Origin: Nannobrachium achirus
Lineage: Eukaryota; Chordata; Actinopteri; Myctophiformes; Myctophidae
Assembly (NCBI GenBank): GCA_963921795.1
Contig: OY997654.1
Span: 1 to 64,000, forward strand
Length of the DNA stretch: 64,000 nt
Reading direction: 5' to 3'
The stretch's first letter is position 1; each line of letters opens with the position of its first letter. Under the pieces are notes generated by a model, which was not told the origin of the DNA, made no database searches, and saw only the letters and a list, made by a program, of their open reading frames with translations. The position numbers and the translations under genes were made by a program. Below, piece after piece: positions 21,397-30,901 of this stretch.

Positions 21397-24033
21397 GTGG
21401 TCCTTTCTCTGTTGCCTACTGTTGAAGTTTTGCCATTGAACCAGCAGCCTAGTTTACTGACAGGGACCGTTCCATTGACTTCTATTACTTTTTCTCAGGT
21501 GATTCAGCCTGTTGATTTAGTGACACAGCCTCCTTCAGAAGGAGAGATTTCTCAATTGAATGAAGTGTCTGTAGTCCCTATTATTATTTCTTCGCAACCT
21601 GTGCAACCTGAGGCAGCATTGGCTTCTCCTCCGGTTGAAATATTGAATTCTCAGTCTAACATAATGAATTTATCTCGGACTTTTCGGCTCACGGCCATGC
21701 AGACTCAGGTTTTGGAGAAAGGTCTTACTTTTGTCCCGCGTCCGGAGAAACAGGACTGGGGGGAACTCAGAAGGGATACTTATAGATATCATAGACGATT
21801 GAAATTAATTGATTATTTCCAAGATACGGTTGCGGAGGATCGGGTGCCGTTTGTTCTGCCATCTAGTTGGGAGCCTGGAAATGCCCAACTGGATGTGAGA
21901 ATAAAGCGACTTATCCAATTGGACAATCAGGCGCTTGACCATTATAATTGTCCCTCTGATAGACAGGATAATTTGACTGCACTGGAACGGGAGAGTTTAA
22001 AGGAATTGGAGAAGATCAAAAATATAATAATCAAACCAGCCGATAAAGGCTCAAAAATAGTCATACTAGATACTTTCCAATATGTTTTTGAGGCTAACAG
22101 ACAACTTTCTGATGCCAGATATTATAGACCCATTACAGAAAGTATGCAGAAACAGTCACAGGTGAGATTGAGGGAAATTGTTGCTGAACTGTATCAGAGA
22201 AAATTTATAACAGCAAGACAGAGAAATTTTCTATTTGGACCTGATGACCCTAGACCTAGGATATTTTATTTACTCCCTAAGATCCATAAGGATCCAGGGA
22301 CTTGGACAATACCCTACAGAGTTCCCCCTGGTAGACCTATAGTCTCGGACTGCAGTAGTGAATCTTATAATATAGCTCAATTTATAGATCATTTTCTGAA
22401 TCCTCTATCTATGCTGCATCCCAGCTATCTGAGGGATACTTATGACTTTCTGGCCAAGATCAAACCTATAGCTGTGCCCTCTGGTACATATATTTTCACT
22501 ATTGACGTGGACAGCCTGTATACTAACATAGATACGGTCACGGGATTGCGGACAGTAGAGAAACTATTTCAGTCACATCCAGATAACAATAGACCAGATC
22601 AGGCACTGTTACAGCTTCTTGAACTTAGTTTGAACTGTAATGATTTTGTCTTTGATGACAAACATTATTTACAGATACGGGGTACAGCTATGGGTAAAAA
22701 ATTTGCGCCAGCATATGCTAATATTTATATGGCTGAGTGGGAGAGAGAGGCTTTAGCAAAATGTCCTTTGAAACCTGTGATGTATTATAGATATCTGGAT
22801 GATATTATTGGACTGTGGCCATATAGTTTACAGGATTTCGAGGCTTTTATTCAGATCCTTAACACGCATCATGCATCTATAACGGTTAAATATGAGATTC
22901 ATTCAACGGAAGTTAACTTTCTGGATACTACAGTATATTTCAATCAAATGGATTCGACACAGAAACAACTACATACTAAAGTATACTTTAAAGACACTGA
23001 CACACATGCACTATTGCATAAGCATAGTTACCATCCTAAACATACATTTCCTGGCATTGTGAAATCTCAGATCATTCGCTTTCATAGAATATGTTCATCT
23101 ACACAACATTTTAATGAGGCCATACATATATTATTCACAGCTCTACGTAGGAGGGGTTATGGTAAAAGGTTTCTTCGGACAATCAAGAATAGTACATTGG
23201 TGACTCTCTTTCCCACTCGTCTGGAGCATATGGAAAGGTCCCTTGATAGTCAGGTAGATGCAGCATCGAGAAAGGATCCTAACTTGAGTCCTGTAGCATC
23301 TGCTTCAGTGGGTCCTTCGATGGCCACAAGAGGTCCCCAGAGACCTTCCTCTGGTTCTACTGTGGAGATTGATTCAGTTGCACTTTTCAGGGTCACACAG
23401 GTTGCAGCGATCTCACCTTCTTTGGGGATTCATTCTCCTGAGAATGTTAGTCTCATTCCTTTGATAACAACATTTTCACATAGATTACAACCTTTACATC
23501 ATACATTTAAACAGAACTTCACAAACACACAACAAGCTTATCCTGCATTGGGTGAATATAGAATTATATCAGCTCTTAGAAAGAATAAGAATTTTGGAGA
23601 TTTGTTGGTGCGGTCAGCCTTTTCATCTCTTCCAGACAGAGTGGGTGGACCATCACATACAAAACATTTTAAAGCTAGGAAGTTTATTAGAAATCCATAT
23701 AGCCGTACTTCAGCTCCTATTGTTGATTCTCTGTCTCTTAACACTCCAAATATAGTTTATATCATTACCTGTACAAAATGTCAGAAGCATTATATTGGAG
23801 AGACGAAACATCCGTTACAGGTACGACTGAAACAACATCTGAGCCAGATCCGGGGTATAACTAACCATACTACATTGTATACACATTTTCGTTCACATTC
23901 TATTTCCAGCTTAATCATCACAGGACTAGAGTGTGGGGTGCAATGGACGAATGGACAACGAAAGCTTTTTGAACATAGATGGATAGAAAAACTTAAAACG
24001 GTAGTGCCTAATGGGCTAAATGAAAAACCATAA
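21397..24033 (+). CDS. PLE ORF2: RT + GIY-YIG endonuclease (U1)
   Basis: 878-codon open frame with the same protein as U0. It carries the PLE RT core (PKIHK, DVDSLYTNI, GTAMGKK, YLDD) and the nuclease with VYIITC...YIG. It follows the LINE directly, so any message reading ORF1 into ORF2 here would have to cross 1.7 kb of antisense LINE. The first in-frame ATG lies 90 codons in. Confidence 0.94.
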   Translation: MVLSLLPTVEVLPLNQQPSLLTGTVPLTSITFSQVIQPVDLVTQPPSEGEISQLNEVSVVPIIISSQPVQPEAALASPPVEILNSQSNIMNLSRTFRLTAMQTQVLEKGLTFVPRPEKQDWGELRRDTYRYHRRLKLIDYFQDTVAEDRVPFVLPSSWEPGNAQLDVRIKRLIQLDNQALDHYNCPSDRQDNLTALERESLKELEKIKNIIIKPADKGSKIVILDTFQYVFEANRQLSDARYYRPITESMQKQSQVRLREIVAELYQRKFITARQRNFLFGPDDPRPRIFYLLPKIHKDPGTWTIPYRVPPGRPIVSDCSSESYNIAQFIDHFLNPLSMLHPSYLRDTYDFLAKIKPIAVPSGTYIFTIDVDSLYTNIDTVTGLRTVEKLFQSHPDNNRPDQALLQLLELSLNCNDFVFDDKHYLQIRGTAMGKKFAPAYANIYMAEWEREALAKCPLKPVMYYRYLDDIIGLWPYSLQDFEAFIQILNTHHASITVKYEIHSTEVNFLDTTVYFNQMDSTQKQLHTKVYFKDTDTHALLHKHSYHPKHTFPGIVKSQIIRFHRICSSTQHFNEAIHILFTALRRRGYGKRFLRTIKNSTLVTLFPTRLEHMERSLDSQVDAASRKDPNLSPVASASVGPSMATRGPQRPSSGSTVEIDSVALFRVTQVAAISPSLGIHSPENVSLIPLITTFSHRLQPLHHTFKQNFTNTQQAYPALGEYRIISALRKNKNFGDLLVRSAFSSLPDRVGGPSHTKHFKARKFIRNPYSRTSAPIVDSLSLNTPNIVYIITCTKCQKHYIGETKHPLQVRLKQHLSQIRGITNHTTLYTHFRSHSISSLIITGLECGVQWTNGQRKLFEHRWIEKLKTVVPNGLNEKP

Positions 24034-25738
24034 TGAAATGTTGAGAACATATAGATGCTGGTTAATTTAGGAAAGTGTGCATTTGCAGGGAAAAGTTAGA
24101 CTTGATTCCACTTTGATAGGCTTAAGACATATGTTTATAATATCATTCACCATCCAGGTATCTTTTCATGCTCTTGTGTAAAAAAAATAAAAGCATGTGT
24201 TAATAAAATTATTCTTGGTATATTGACTTCTCTTGGTGTTTTTTTTATAGGATATCATGCTATTGTATGGTTTAAAGGGGGCTTAATTCTCCCCAGCTTT
24301 TTGGTTTCAGCTTGCTCTGGAATCAGTAATCTCCATACTCTGGGTTTTGGTTGGGGTTCTTTTTTGCATGGGTATTTTGTGAGATGGCCTTCTTAAAGAG
24401 ATATGGTATCCAGATGGATGCTTTAACAATCTTGACGGTTTTTAAGGGGTTTATTGAAGACTGGTAACTATGGTAAAACATAGAATGGCTGATGATTGAG
24501 GTTAAATACATGGGGTTGATGATATTGTTTTAGTACCAATAAGCAAAATTGAAATTTGGGCTATGACTTTAACAGTATAAGGGCATTTGGACATAAGAAT
24601 GTTTTTTTTGTGAAATTCTGAGGGCTTTTTTCAGAAACATAATTATAAAACATAAAATATAAAATATAAAATATAAAATATAAAATATAAAAAATATAAA
24701 ATATAAAATATAAAATATAAAATATAAAATGAAAGGGAATACATAATGGTGTATCTGATAAAATCTAAAAGGGAGTCCCGACAGGGACATAAAAACATAA
24801 AACATAACATAAAGAGATAGAGAAATGTACAGTAGTGTTTGTTATAAACATTGTTTAGAAGTTGAAGATGGTTTAAACTATATGGTTTTAGGAATCAGCC
24901 CGAGGAACATAATTAAAACTACAGGGTGGCCAGAAAAGTGTCCTGACGTGTATAACTTTTAGTATGAGGTTTAGCTGGTTTCAATAACTAAGGTATTCTT
25001 GACCTGGATGGAGTATGATCATTTGGGTATGCGGTCTAGTTTTTAATGGGCTCAAGGAGTTGGACGTCCTTGCCCTGCACAGTCTCTCAGGTTTAGGTAT
25101 AGTCTTATTGGTTTACATAGTATTATTCACGTTTTTCAATGTGGCTTGGGGAGTGCTTGAGTCAAGTTTAACCAGTGTTGGCGGATGATGGAGAGCCCTT
25201 GTAGGCCAGAGCACCAGAGCAGTACACTGTCTCTTTAAGCGCAATTAGTTCATTATAAATCCTAACTTAGCGAGTGCCATGAGGGCTTCTCTGTCAGAGG
25301 TTTAACTGGTTGGACTGTTTAGGATAGTTTGGGAGTATAATACTCCCTTCTTAGTTCTGCTTACCATTTCAATGGGACTCAAATAACAGTGTTTTACTGT
25401 ACCTCTAACAATAGTTTTGTAGGATTTGACTTAGGAAAGTAAAGTAGTATGACTTTAAAGTCACCTACAGCTTAATATAGGTGTATACATGTTGTATACC
25501 TATATATTTTGGGATATGGTTTCGTTGTCCATTGGTTTATTGATATAATTAACTTGGGGTATATCTAATATCCTTCTTATGTCTTTAGAGTTGCATTGAG
25601 ATACTAGGGATGCATTTTAATTATTTTCTTTTTATATATGTTTGGGTTGTTTCTTATGTTTAAAATCTTCTTTTAAATTGAATTTCATATGTTTTAGGGT
25701 TTGGGTCCTATTTTAGATAGGTTTGTATTAATTTTCTT
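24034..25738 (+). other. U1 spacer between ORF2 and next promoter
   Basis: Equivalent of 14511-16215. AATAAA signals lie at 24186 and 24202. It is nearly the same as the U0 spacer; the only difference I noticed is ATGGTAAAAC for ATGTTAAAAC near 24470. No gene is seen. Confidence 0.6.
24644..24730. repeat. (ATAAAAT)n microsatellite (U1), 87 bp
   Basis: Same length class as U0. Confidence 0.95.
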
Positions 25739-25933
25739 TCCCCGCCATTTCTAGTGGCTCCTCCCCCCTATTTCCAGTTTCTTTCCTTTTGACCAATGGG
25801 AGCGGAGTGTGATCCGGGGTTTGCGGGGGGCTCCACCCAGGAGTTACTCCCCCCTTGCCATTGTCTATTTCAGAAGTGTTTGGTTAGGGTAGCAACTATT
25901 CCCCTGATGAAGCCACAGATTTGGCGAAACGTT
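25739..25933 (+). promoter_or_regulatory. Candidate PLE promoter (before U2)
   Basis: Same CCCCGCC, CTCCTCCCCCC and GACCAATGGG boxes as at 16216, here in the subtype that reads CCCCCCTATTTCC. Confidence 0.4.
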
Positions 25934-25936
25934 GGG
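25901..25936 (+). ncRNA. Candidate minimal hammerhead ribozyme (U1/U2)
   Basis: Core CTGATGA at 25904-25910, stem II GCCA/TGGC, GAAACGTT ending at 25933 (predicted cleavage), GGG at 25934. It matches the 16378 copy base for base. Confidence 0.72.
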
Positions 25937-26226
25937 TTTTATTAGAATTTTTAATTGTTTCTTTGGTTTTAAGTGGTGACGGCTCTTTTAATTCAATAAA
26001 GATTATACAGTTTTAAAACACTACGGAGGGCCCTACAGGGGACGCTTTCACCCCGGCCTGCTGAAGCTAAAGATTAAAGTACCTTTCCTCTTCCCTGGAC
26101 CCGAGTGTGTCTTCACAGAGAGCAAAAGTTGGAGTCAGACGCGACGGCTGGGACGCTGGCTGCCGCGACCTTCAAAGCTACAGAAGAACCAAGGACAGCT
26201 GAAAACCTGGGGGAGTCGATGGTTGG

Positions 26227-26312
26227 GTAAGGTCCTCCAGTTGCCAGTGGTTTATATTGTCTTTTCTTTATTGATGAAAGAAATGCACACTTAACCTTTT
26301 TTTTCCCCTTAG
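26227..26312 (+). other. Candidate leader intron (U2)
   Basis: Donor GTAAG from 26227 and acceptor TTAG ending 26312, identical to the U1 copy. Confidence 0.6.
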
Positions 26313-26424
26313 CATAAGGCAGTATTAGATTTGGGATAGATAAACATTCAGAATAATAGTAATAGTATTACTGATGTTATTAGACTAATACCGATATCTC
26401 AGTGTAGTTCGACTAACATTCATT

Positions 26425-26616
26425 ATGGCATATAGAATTGAGCAATCTCGGGTATCGAGAAGAGACTCATATATTAGAACAAGGTCACAGGGGCCTCCTG
26501 TGGATTCTGGTCATGGTTTTGCTCCTAATGGTCTCGTCCCTTTAAATCACCCACCTGATGACGCCACACGGCATGCAGCTAAAGTTTATTTTAAGATAAT
26601 TCAAGCCATACAATAG
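26425..26616 (+). pseudogene. ORF1 N-terminal fragment (U2), 63 codons
   Basis: Identical to the U1 fragment, including its early end. The rest of ORF1 resumes at 26663. Confidence 0.85.
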
Positions 26617-26662
26617 GGGGGTTACAGACAGGGCAATTCACACAGGGTGTTTCCCTCCAGGG

Positions 26663-29140
26663 ATGTCAAGACAGGTAGATAAGCTTACAGCTTTTATCAA
26701 ACCTGCAGCCCCAATAGAATCGACTAGTCGTAAAGTAGCTGGAAATACAAGGCAATGGATGCAGAACAATATGGAAATATTACAGGGTCACTATAGGCAT
26801 ACGATTGCCACACTGACTCAGCCGTTACAGCCACACAATCAGGAGGCTTTTGTCATAGCGATGGGATGGGCACGAAAGCGGTTTTCACATAGACTAATGT
26901 CAACAACCTTAGACGAGGTTGCAAACACACTACATTTGCATACACGCACACAACATGAACAAGCAAACATACAACAATCCACCTTGAGAACTCAGACACA
27001 TATTGAGCCACATACACAGGCATTACATGCACCAATGGGTACATACAGAGCACATCCCAACGCTATAGACTCCTCATCTCATTTAGGCCCCCATAGAGAA
27101 GTGGAGTGGCCACGCTTAACTAGAGAAGTACGTCCTCCACTGTTACCGACACCTAGGCGGAATGAAATTGGCATTCCACCTCTGTTGCCAAATTTAAGAA
27201 GACCAGATGGTAGATCTAGATCTGGGTTTGGTCGAAGGCCTGGTCCTTCTTCCAAACGAAATTATGGCCCTGGTGGTGGATCTGATGTGGGCTCTGGGCC
27301 TAGTTCTGATTTGCATTTTGGTTCTAACGGTAGATTGAGTTTGGATGTTGACCCTAGTGCTAATCCTAATCCTATACATAGGGTGGATGGTGACTCTGTT
27401 CTTGACATGGAAATTGGCCCTGGCTCTAACCCTAACCCTAATCCTGGCCCTGACCCTGACCCTGACCCTAACCCTAACCCTAGTCTTAACCCTCAACCTG
27501 ACTCTAACCCTAAACATAACCTGGAGTCGGGTTCTGACCCTAACCCTAACCTTAAACATAACCCTAGCCCTAACCCTAACCCTAACCCTAACCCTAAACA
27601 TAACCTTGAGTTGGGTTCTGACCCCAACCCTAACCTTAAACATAACCCTAGTGTTGACCTTGATCTTGGCTTGGATTTTGGTTCCATAGTGCGGGACTCT
27701 GTGCAGGTGGTGTCTCCTCTTCCTCCCCGTCCGGTAATAGCGGGACCGTGTGAAGATCTTTTGGTAGATGTAGATGTGGGCTTGCGGGCACAGGGTCTTG
27801 GAGAACTGCCGCTGGTTGTATCAGAGCAGGCTGTTGATGTTGTAGAGGAGGTTACGGTTCCATCTGTTGCAACGATTTCTGGAACAGCACAGATCACTCA
27901 TAAGGATCCGTCCCAATCTAGAATGGGGTTAACTAAGTCCAATATTTGCTCTCTGTATTTGGGGGAACGACCGAAAGCGTTCGGTCTACTTCCCCGGGAA
28001 CAGAGACCACAACCAAATAGAACGACGGTCCGTTCAGTGGTTCCTTTCCTTCCCTCTGTTTTGGAGGAGAAGGAGGATAAACTCTTAGAGGACCTTAGTG
28101 AGGAATTGGAATTGGAGAGTTCTATTCCTTCTCTTCCTCTCCCCTCTGCGACATCAACACCTAAAATGGAGATACCAAGCCATAAAGGCACTTCTCCGTT
28201 TTCCCCTCAGCCTCGAAAATTGGGTTTTGATGGTACTGGGGAGATGACTAGTGTCACTGGCCCCTATAGCTCTTCTCAAAATTCTTCCTTTACTACACAG
28301 AGTTATTCCCAGTCTAATTCTTCCATTAATGTTTATAGATCCAGAACAGTGGGGAACTTGAGTTTGAGTAAAGTCTTATTGACCTCTCTTTCTCCAACAG
28401 GAAGCGCCCATCGAAGGTCTGGTAATAAGAATAAAAAACAGGCAGGGGAGGTTATGATGAGCGAAACAGCTACAGCAAAAGGGTCAATCCCTGAACAACA
28501 AAAAATATCCTCTGAACCCTCCTTTAACAGCCCAGTTCTGCCCAAAACCGACCTGTCTCTGGGGGCTTCCAATTTAGATATTATAACAGCTTCTTCTCCG
28601 TGCGTACCAACTTATCATAGAGCCAGACCGGGTAAAAAATTGGTTGACTGGAAAATCCAAATTAGGGAAAAGGTGGCTTTTTTGGGTGACAGTAACTTGG
28701 CACGCATTCCTTCGTCTAACCGTACGGGAATTCAAATTGATAGCTATCCAGGTGCAGGTTTTCATCATATGACCAAGCTCTTTGAAATGGCAGAGTCTAA
28801 TGGTGATGTGGAAACAGTTGTTATTTCGGTGGGGATTAACTGTAAAGACTTGGATGTCTTTCAGACTTCACTTAAGCAGCTGAGTGAGATGGTATTAAAT
28901 GCTCGATTGGCCTTTCCGAATGCATCCATTTTTGTACCTTTGATCAATTATTCCAAATTCCTGATGCCCACGCAGAAAACTAATTTGAATCTTATTAATA
29001 ATTACATTAAAGCACATTTCAACTACCTGGATTCTATTCGTTCGGAGTGTTTCAATTGTACATCTGATTCGGTTCATTGGAAACAGGGTACAGCTAAGCT
29101 TATATTTGACCATTGGTGCACACAATTGAATTTTCAATAG
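26663..29140 (+). CDS. PLE ORF1 main part (U2), 825 codons, SGNH hydrolase
   Basis: Same 825-residue protein as U1. The CCCTAA-like coding tract lies at about 27350-27655. The SGNH blocks GDSN, GIN and DSVHW are retained near the C-terminus, and the stop TAG is 38 bp before the LINE target duplication. The upstream 63-codon frame is the normal N-terminus cut off from this part. Confidence 0.88.
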   Translation: MSRQVDKLTAFIKPAAPIESTSRKVAGNTRQWMQNNMEILQGHYRHTIATLTQPLQPHNQEAFVIAMGWARKRFSHRLMSTTLDEVANTLHLHTRTQHEQANIQQSTLRTQTHIEPHTQALHAPMGTYRAHPNAIDSSSHLGPHREVEWPRLTREVRPPLLPTPRRNEIGIPPLLPNLRRPDGRSRSGFGRRPGPSSKRNYGPGGGSDVGSGPSSDLHFGSNGRLSLDVDPSANPNPIHRVDGDSVLDMEIGPGSNPNPNPGPDPDPDPNPNPSLNPQPDSNPKHNLESGSDPNPNLKHNPSPNPNPNPNPKHNLELGSDPNPNLKHNPSVDLDLGLDFGSIVRDSVQVVSPLPPRPVIAGPCEDLLVDVDVGLRAQGLGELPLVVSEQAVDVVEEVTVPSVATISGTAQITHKDPSQSRMGLTKSNICSLYLGERPKAFGLLPREQRPQPNRTTVRSVVPFLPSVLEEKEDKLLEDLSEELELESSIPSLPLPSATSTPKMEIPSHKGTSPFSPQPRKLGFDGTGEMTSVTGPYSSSQNSSFTTQSYSQSNSSINVYRSRTVGNLSLSKVLLTSLSPTGSAHRRSGNKNKKQAGEVMMSETATAKGSIPEQQKISSEPSFNSPVLPKTDLSLGASNLDIITASSPCVPTYHRARPGKKLVDWKIQIREKVAFLGDSNLARIPSSNRTGIQIDSYPGAGFHHMTKLFEMAESNGDVETVVISVGINCKDLDVFQTSLKQLSEMVLNARLAFPNASIFVPLINYSKFLMPTQKTNLNLINNYIKAHFNYLDSIRSECFNCTSDSVHWKQGTAKLIFDHWCTQLNFQ

Positions 29141-29184
29141 GACATGAGCAGAACTCTGGCCCCATTTTGCAGGAGAATACAGAT

Positions 29185-30895
29185 CAAGGTCAAGGTCAAG
29201 GTATACTTTATTTGTCCACAAGGGAAATTTGTCTTGGGCTTTCACCCCTGCTACAGCCACACACAAAACATCAGTAACAAAACAGTAGAAACATACATTA
29301 CATTGTGCACAGTGATTAATTAATACACTCAGTCAGTGCTGTTTCAGAGCGTCGTTCAACAATCCAATGGACACGGGTACAAATGATTTTTTAAACCTAA
29401 TGTACTTCCATACAGGTTCACTGTACCTTCTTCCCGAAGGTAGAAGTACAAACTTCCCATGTAGCACATGGGTCGCATCACCAATTATTTTCTGAGCCTG
29501 CCTTAGTGCCGCCTGCTCGTAAATAGACTGCAGAGAGGGGAGTTGTCTTACTCCTATAATCTTCCCTGCAGTCTGAACCAATCTCAACAATTTGGACCTC
29601 AGTTGCACTGAGAGATTACCGAACCAAACTGTAATACCAAATCTAACCAGGCTCTCCAAGACTGCCCGATAGAACACTAACATAAACTTTTGGTCAACAC
29701 CGTGAACCCTCAGACGGCGGAGGAAGTGTAGTCTTTGCTGTAGTTTACTACAGAGGCTGTCCACATGTGTATTCCATGTTAGTGAATTGTCAATAGAAAT
29801 GCCCAAGTATTTATATGAGGAAACCTGTGAGATGGCTGAGTCATGAATGACCACAGGCCTGTGGTCACCAACGCTCATAGGATCGAACACCATCTCCTGT
29901 GTCTTCATAACATTGAGAACAAGGTAGTTGTCATCACACCAACTGACAAACCTCTGTACCTCTTGAAAATACTCAGCTAGATCTGCTAAGATGGCAGTAT
30001 CATCTGAGAATTTAATAATGTAATTATTCGGGTTCTCACTTCTACACTCATTTGTGTACAAAGTGAAAAGGACAGGTGAGCTAACGCAGCCCTGAGGTGC
30101 TCCAGTACTTAAGGTTCTGGGCTCTGACAAAATACCATTCACACTGACCCTTTGAGTGCGTTCAGTTAAAAAGGAATAATACCACCTGATAATAAGAGGA
30201 TGGACATTAAGGTCCTTTAACCTCTTAATTAAGAGATGTGGCTGTATTGTATTAAACGCTGAGCTGAAATCTACAAGAAGAAGGCGTGCATAAGCTTTGT
30301 TCTTTTTGTCTTTGTCTAAGTGTTTCAAAAGAAAATAATCCAAGGCCAAAATGGCATCCTCTATACCCCTGTCACTCCTGTATGCAAACTGAAACGTATC
30401 TAATGAACAACCCACCGCTGCCTTCAACAAACTGATAATGATTTTCTCAAAACACTTCATAATTACTGAAGTCAGAGCGACTGGGCGGTAGTCATTATTT
30501 TCCTTGCAGCATGCCTTTTTGGGGACAGGGATTATAATGGAGTCTTTCCAGGTGGATGGAACAGTACATGAGTCCAGTGACTTTTGGTAGATGGGACACC
30601 AAGCCTCTGCCAGTTCCTGGCTGCATGAGTGCAGCAACCGGCCACATATCCCATCCGGACCTGAGGCCTTCCGGGGACATGTGCGAGAAAACATCCTCTG
30701 GACTTCATGCTGATCCACAGTGATTCCCAGATCGCTGTGTGCGGGTACAGACTCGAGGGCAGCTTTTTGTTCCTGCAAGAAGTCAGCTGTTCCAAACCTT
30801 GCATAAAAGTTGTTTAGTTCATCTGCCTTTTCTTTTTCATTTGAAACACTGAGGCCCTTCTTAGCTGGAGCCATGTTAGTCATGGCCTTCATAGA
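29185..30895 (-). mobile_element. Rex1/L2-group LINE in U2 (same insertion, 18 bp shorter)
   Basis: Third copy of the shared insertion, with ACAGAT target duplications at 29179-29184 and 30896-30901. It is 1711 bp instead of 1729 because of an in-frame 18-bp deletion near 29982 in a region of CCTTAT/CCTTAT short repeats. The tail also reads GTATAC where U0 and U1 read GTACAC. Confidence 0.95.
29333..30892 (-). CDS. LINE reverse transcriptase, 5'-truncated (U2)
   Basis: A 519-residue frame. It equals the U0/U1 protein except for loss of six residues just after the FSDD catalytic motif (ILALLDKDKDLAEY becomes ILADLAEY) and a Val-to-Ile change in GIEDAVL. The frame stays open, but the loss lies between motifs C and D of the RT. 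With the endonuclease also missing, the copy is very unlikely to be active. Confidence 0.88.
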   Translation of the reverse strand: MKAMTNMAPAKKGLSVSNEKEKADELNNFYARFGTADFLQEQKAALESVPAHSDLGITVDQHEVQRMFSRTCPRKASGPDGICGRLLHSCSQELAEAWCPIYQKSLDSCTVPSTWKDSIIIPVPKKACCKENNDYRPVALTSVIMKCFEKIIISLLKAAVGCSLDTFQFAYRSDRGIEDAILALDYFLLKHLDKDKKNKAYARLLLVDFSSAFNTIQPHLLIKRLKDLNVHPLIIRWYYSFLTERTQRVSVNGILSEPRTLSTGAPQGCVSSPVLFTLYTNECRSENPNNYIIKFSDDTAILADLAEYFQEVQRFVSWCDDNYLVLNVMKTQEMVFDPMSVGDHRPVVIHDSAISQVSSYKYLGISIDNSLTWNTHVDSLCSKLQQRLHFLRRLRVHGVDQKFMLVFYRAVLESLVRFGITVWFGNLSVQLRSKLLRLVQTAGKIIGVRQLPSLQSIYEQAALRQAQKIIGDATHVLHGKFVLLPSGRRYSEPVWKYIRFKKSFVPVSIGLLNDALKQH

Positions 30896-30901
30896 ACAGA
30901 T

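Larger units (their letters stand above)
16411..25933 (+). mobile_element. PLE unit U1 (9523 bp, with nested LINE)
   Basis: Full unit from one predicted ribozyme cleavage site to the next. It holds the leader, intron, a split ORF1, the Rex1/L2-like LINE, ORF2 and the spacer. It exceeds the 7797-bp base unit because of the 1735-bp LINE plus duplicated target, offset by one fewer 7-bp microsatellite unit and 2 bp in ORF1. Confidence 0.93.

Noticed and set aside
16216-26033. LTR retrotransposon reading of the direct repeats
   Set aside because: There is no gag-protease-RNase H-integrase set and no primer-binding site; the repeats are whole tandem units and the RT/GIY-YIG protein is Penelope-like.
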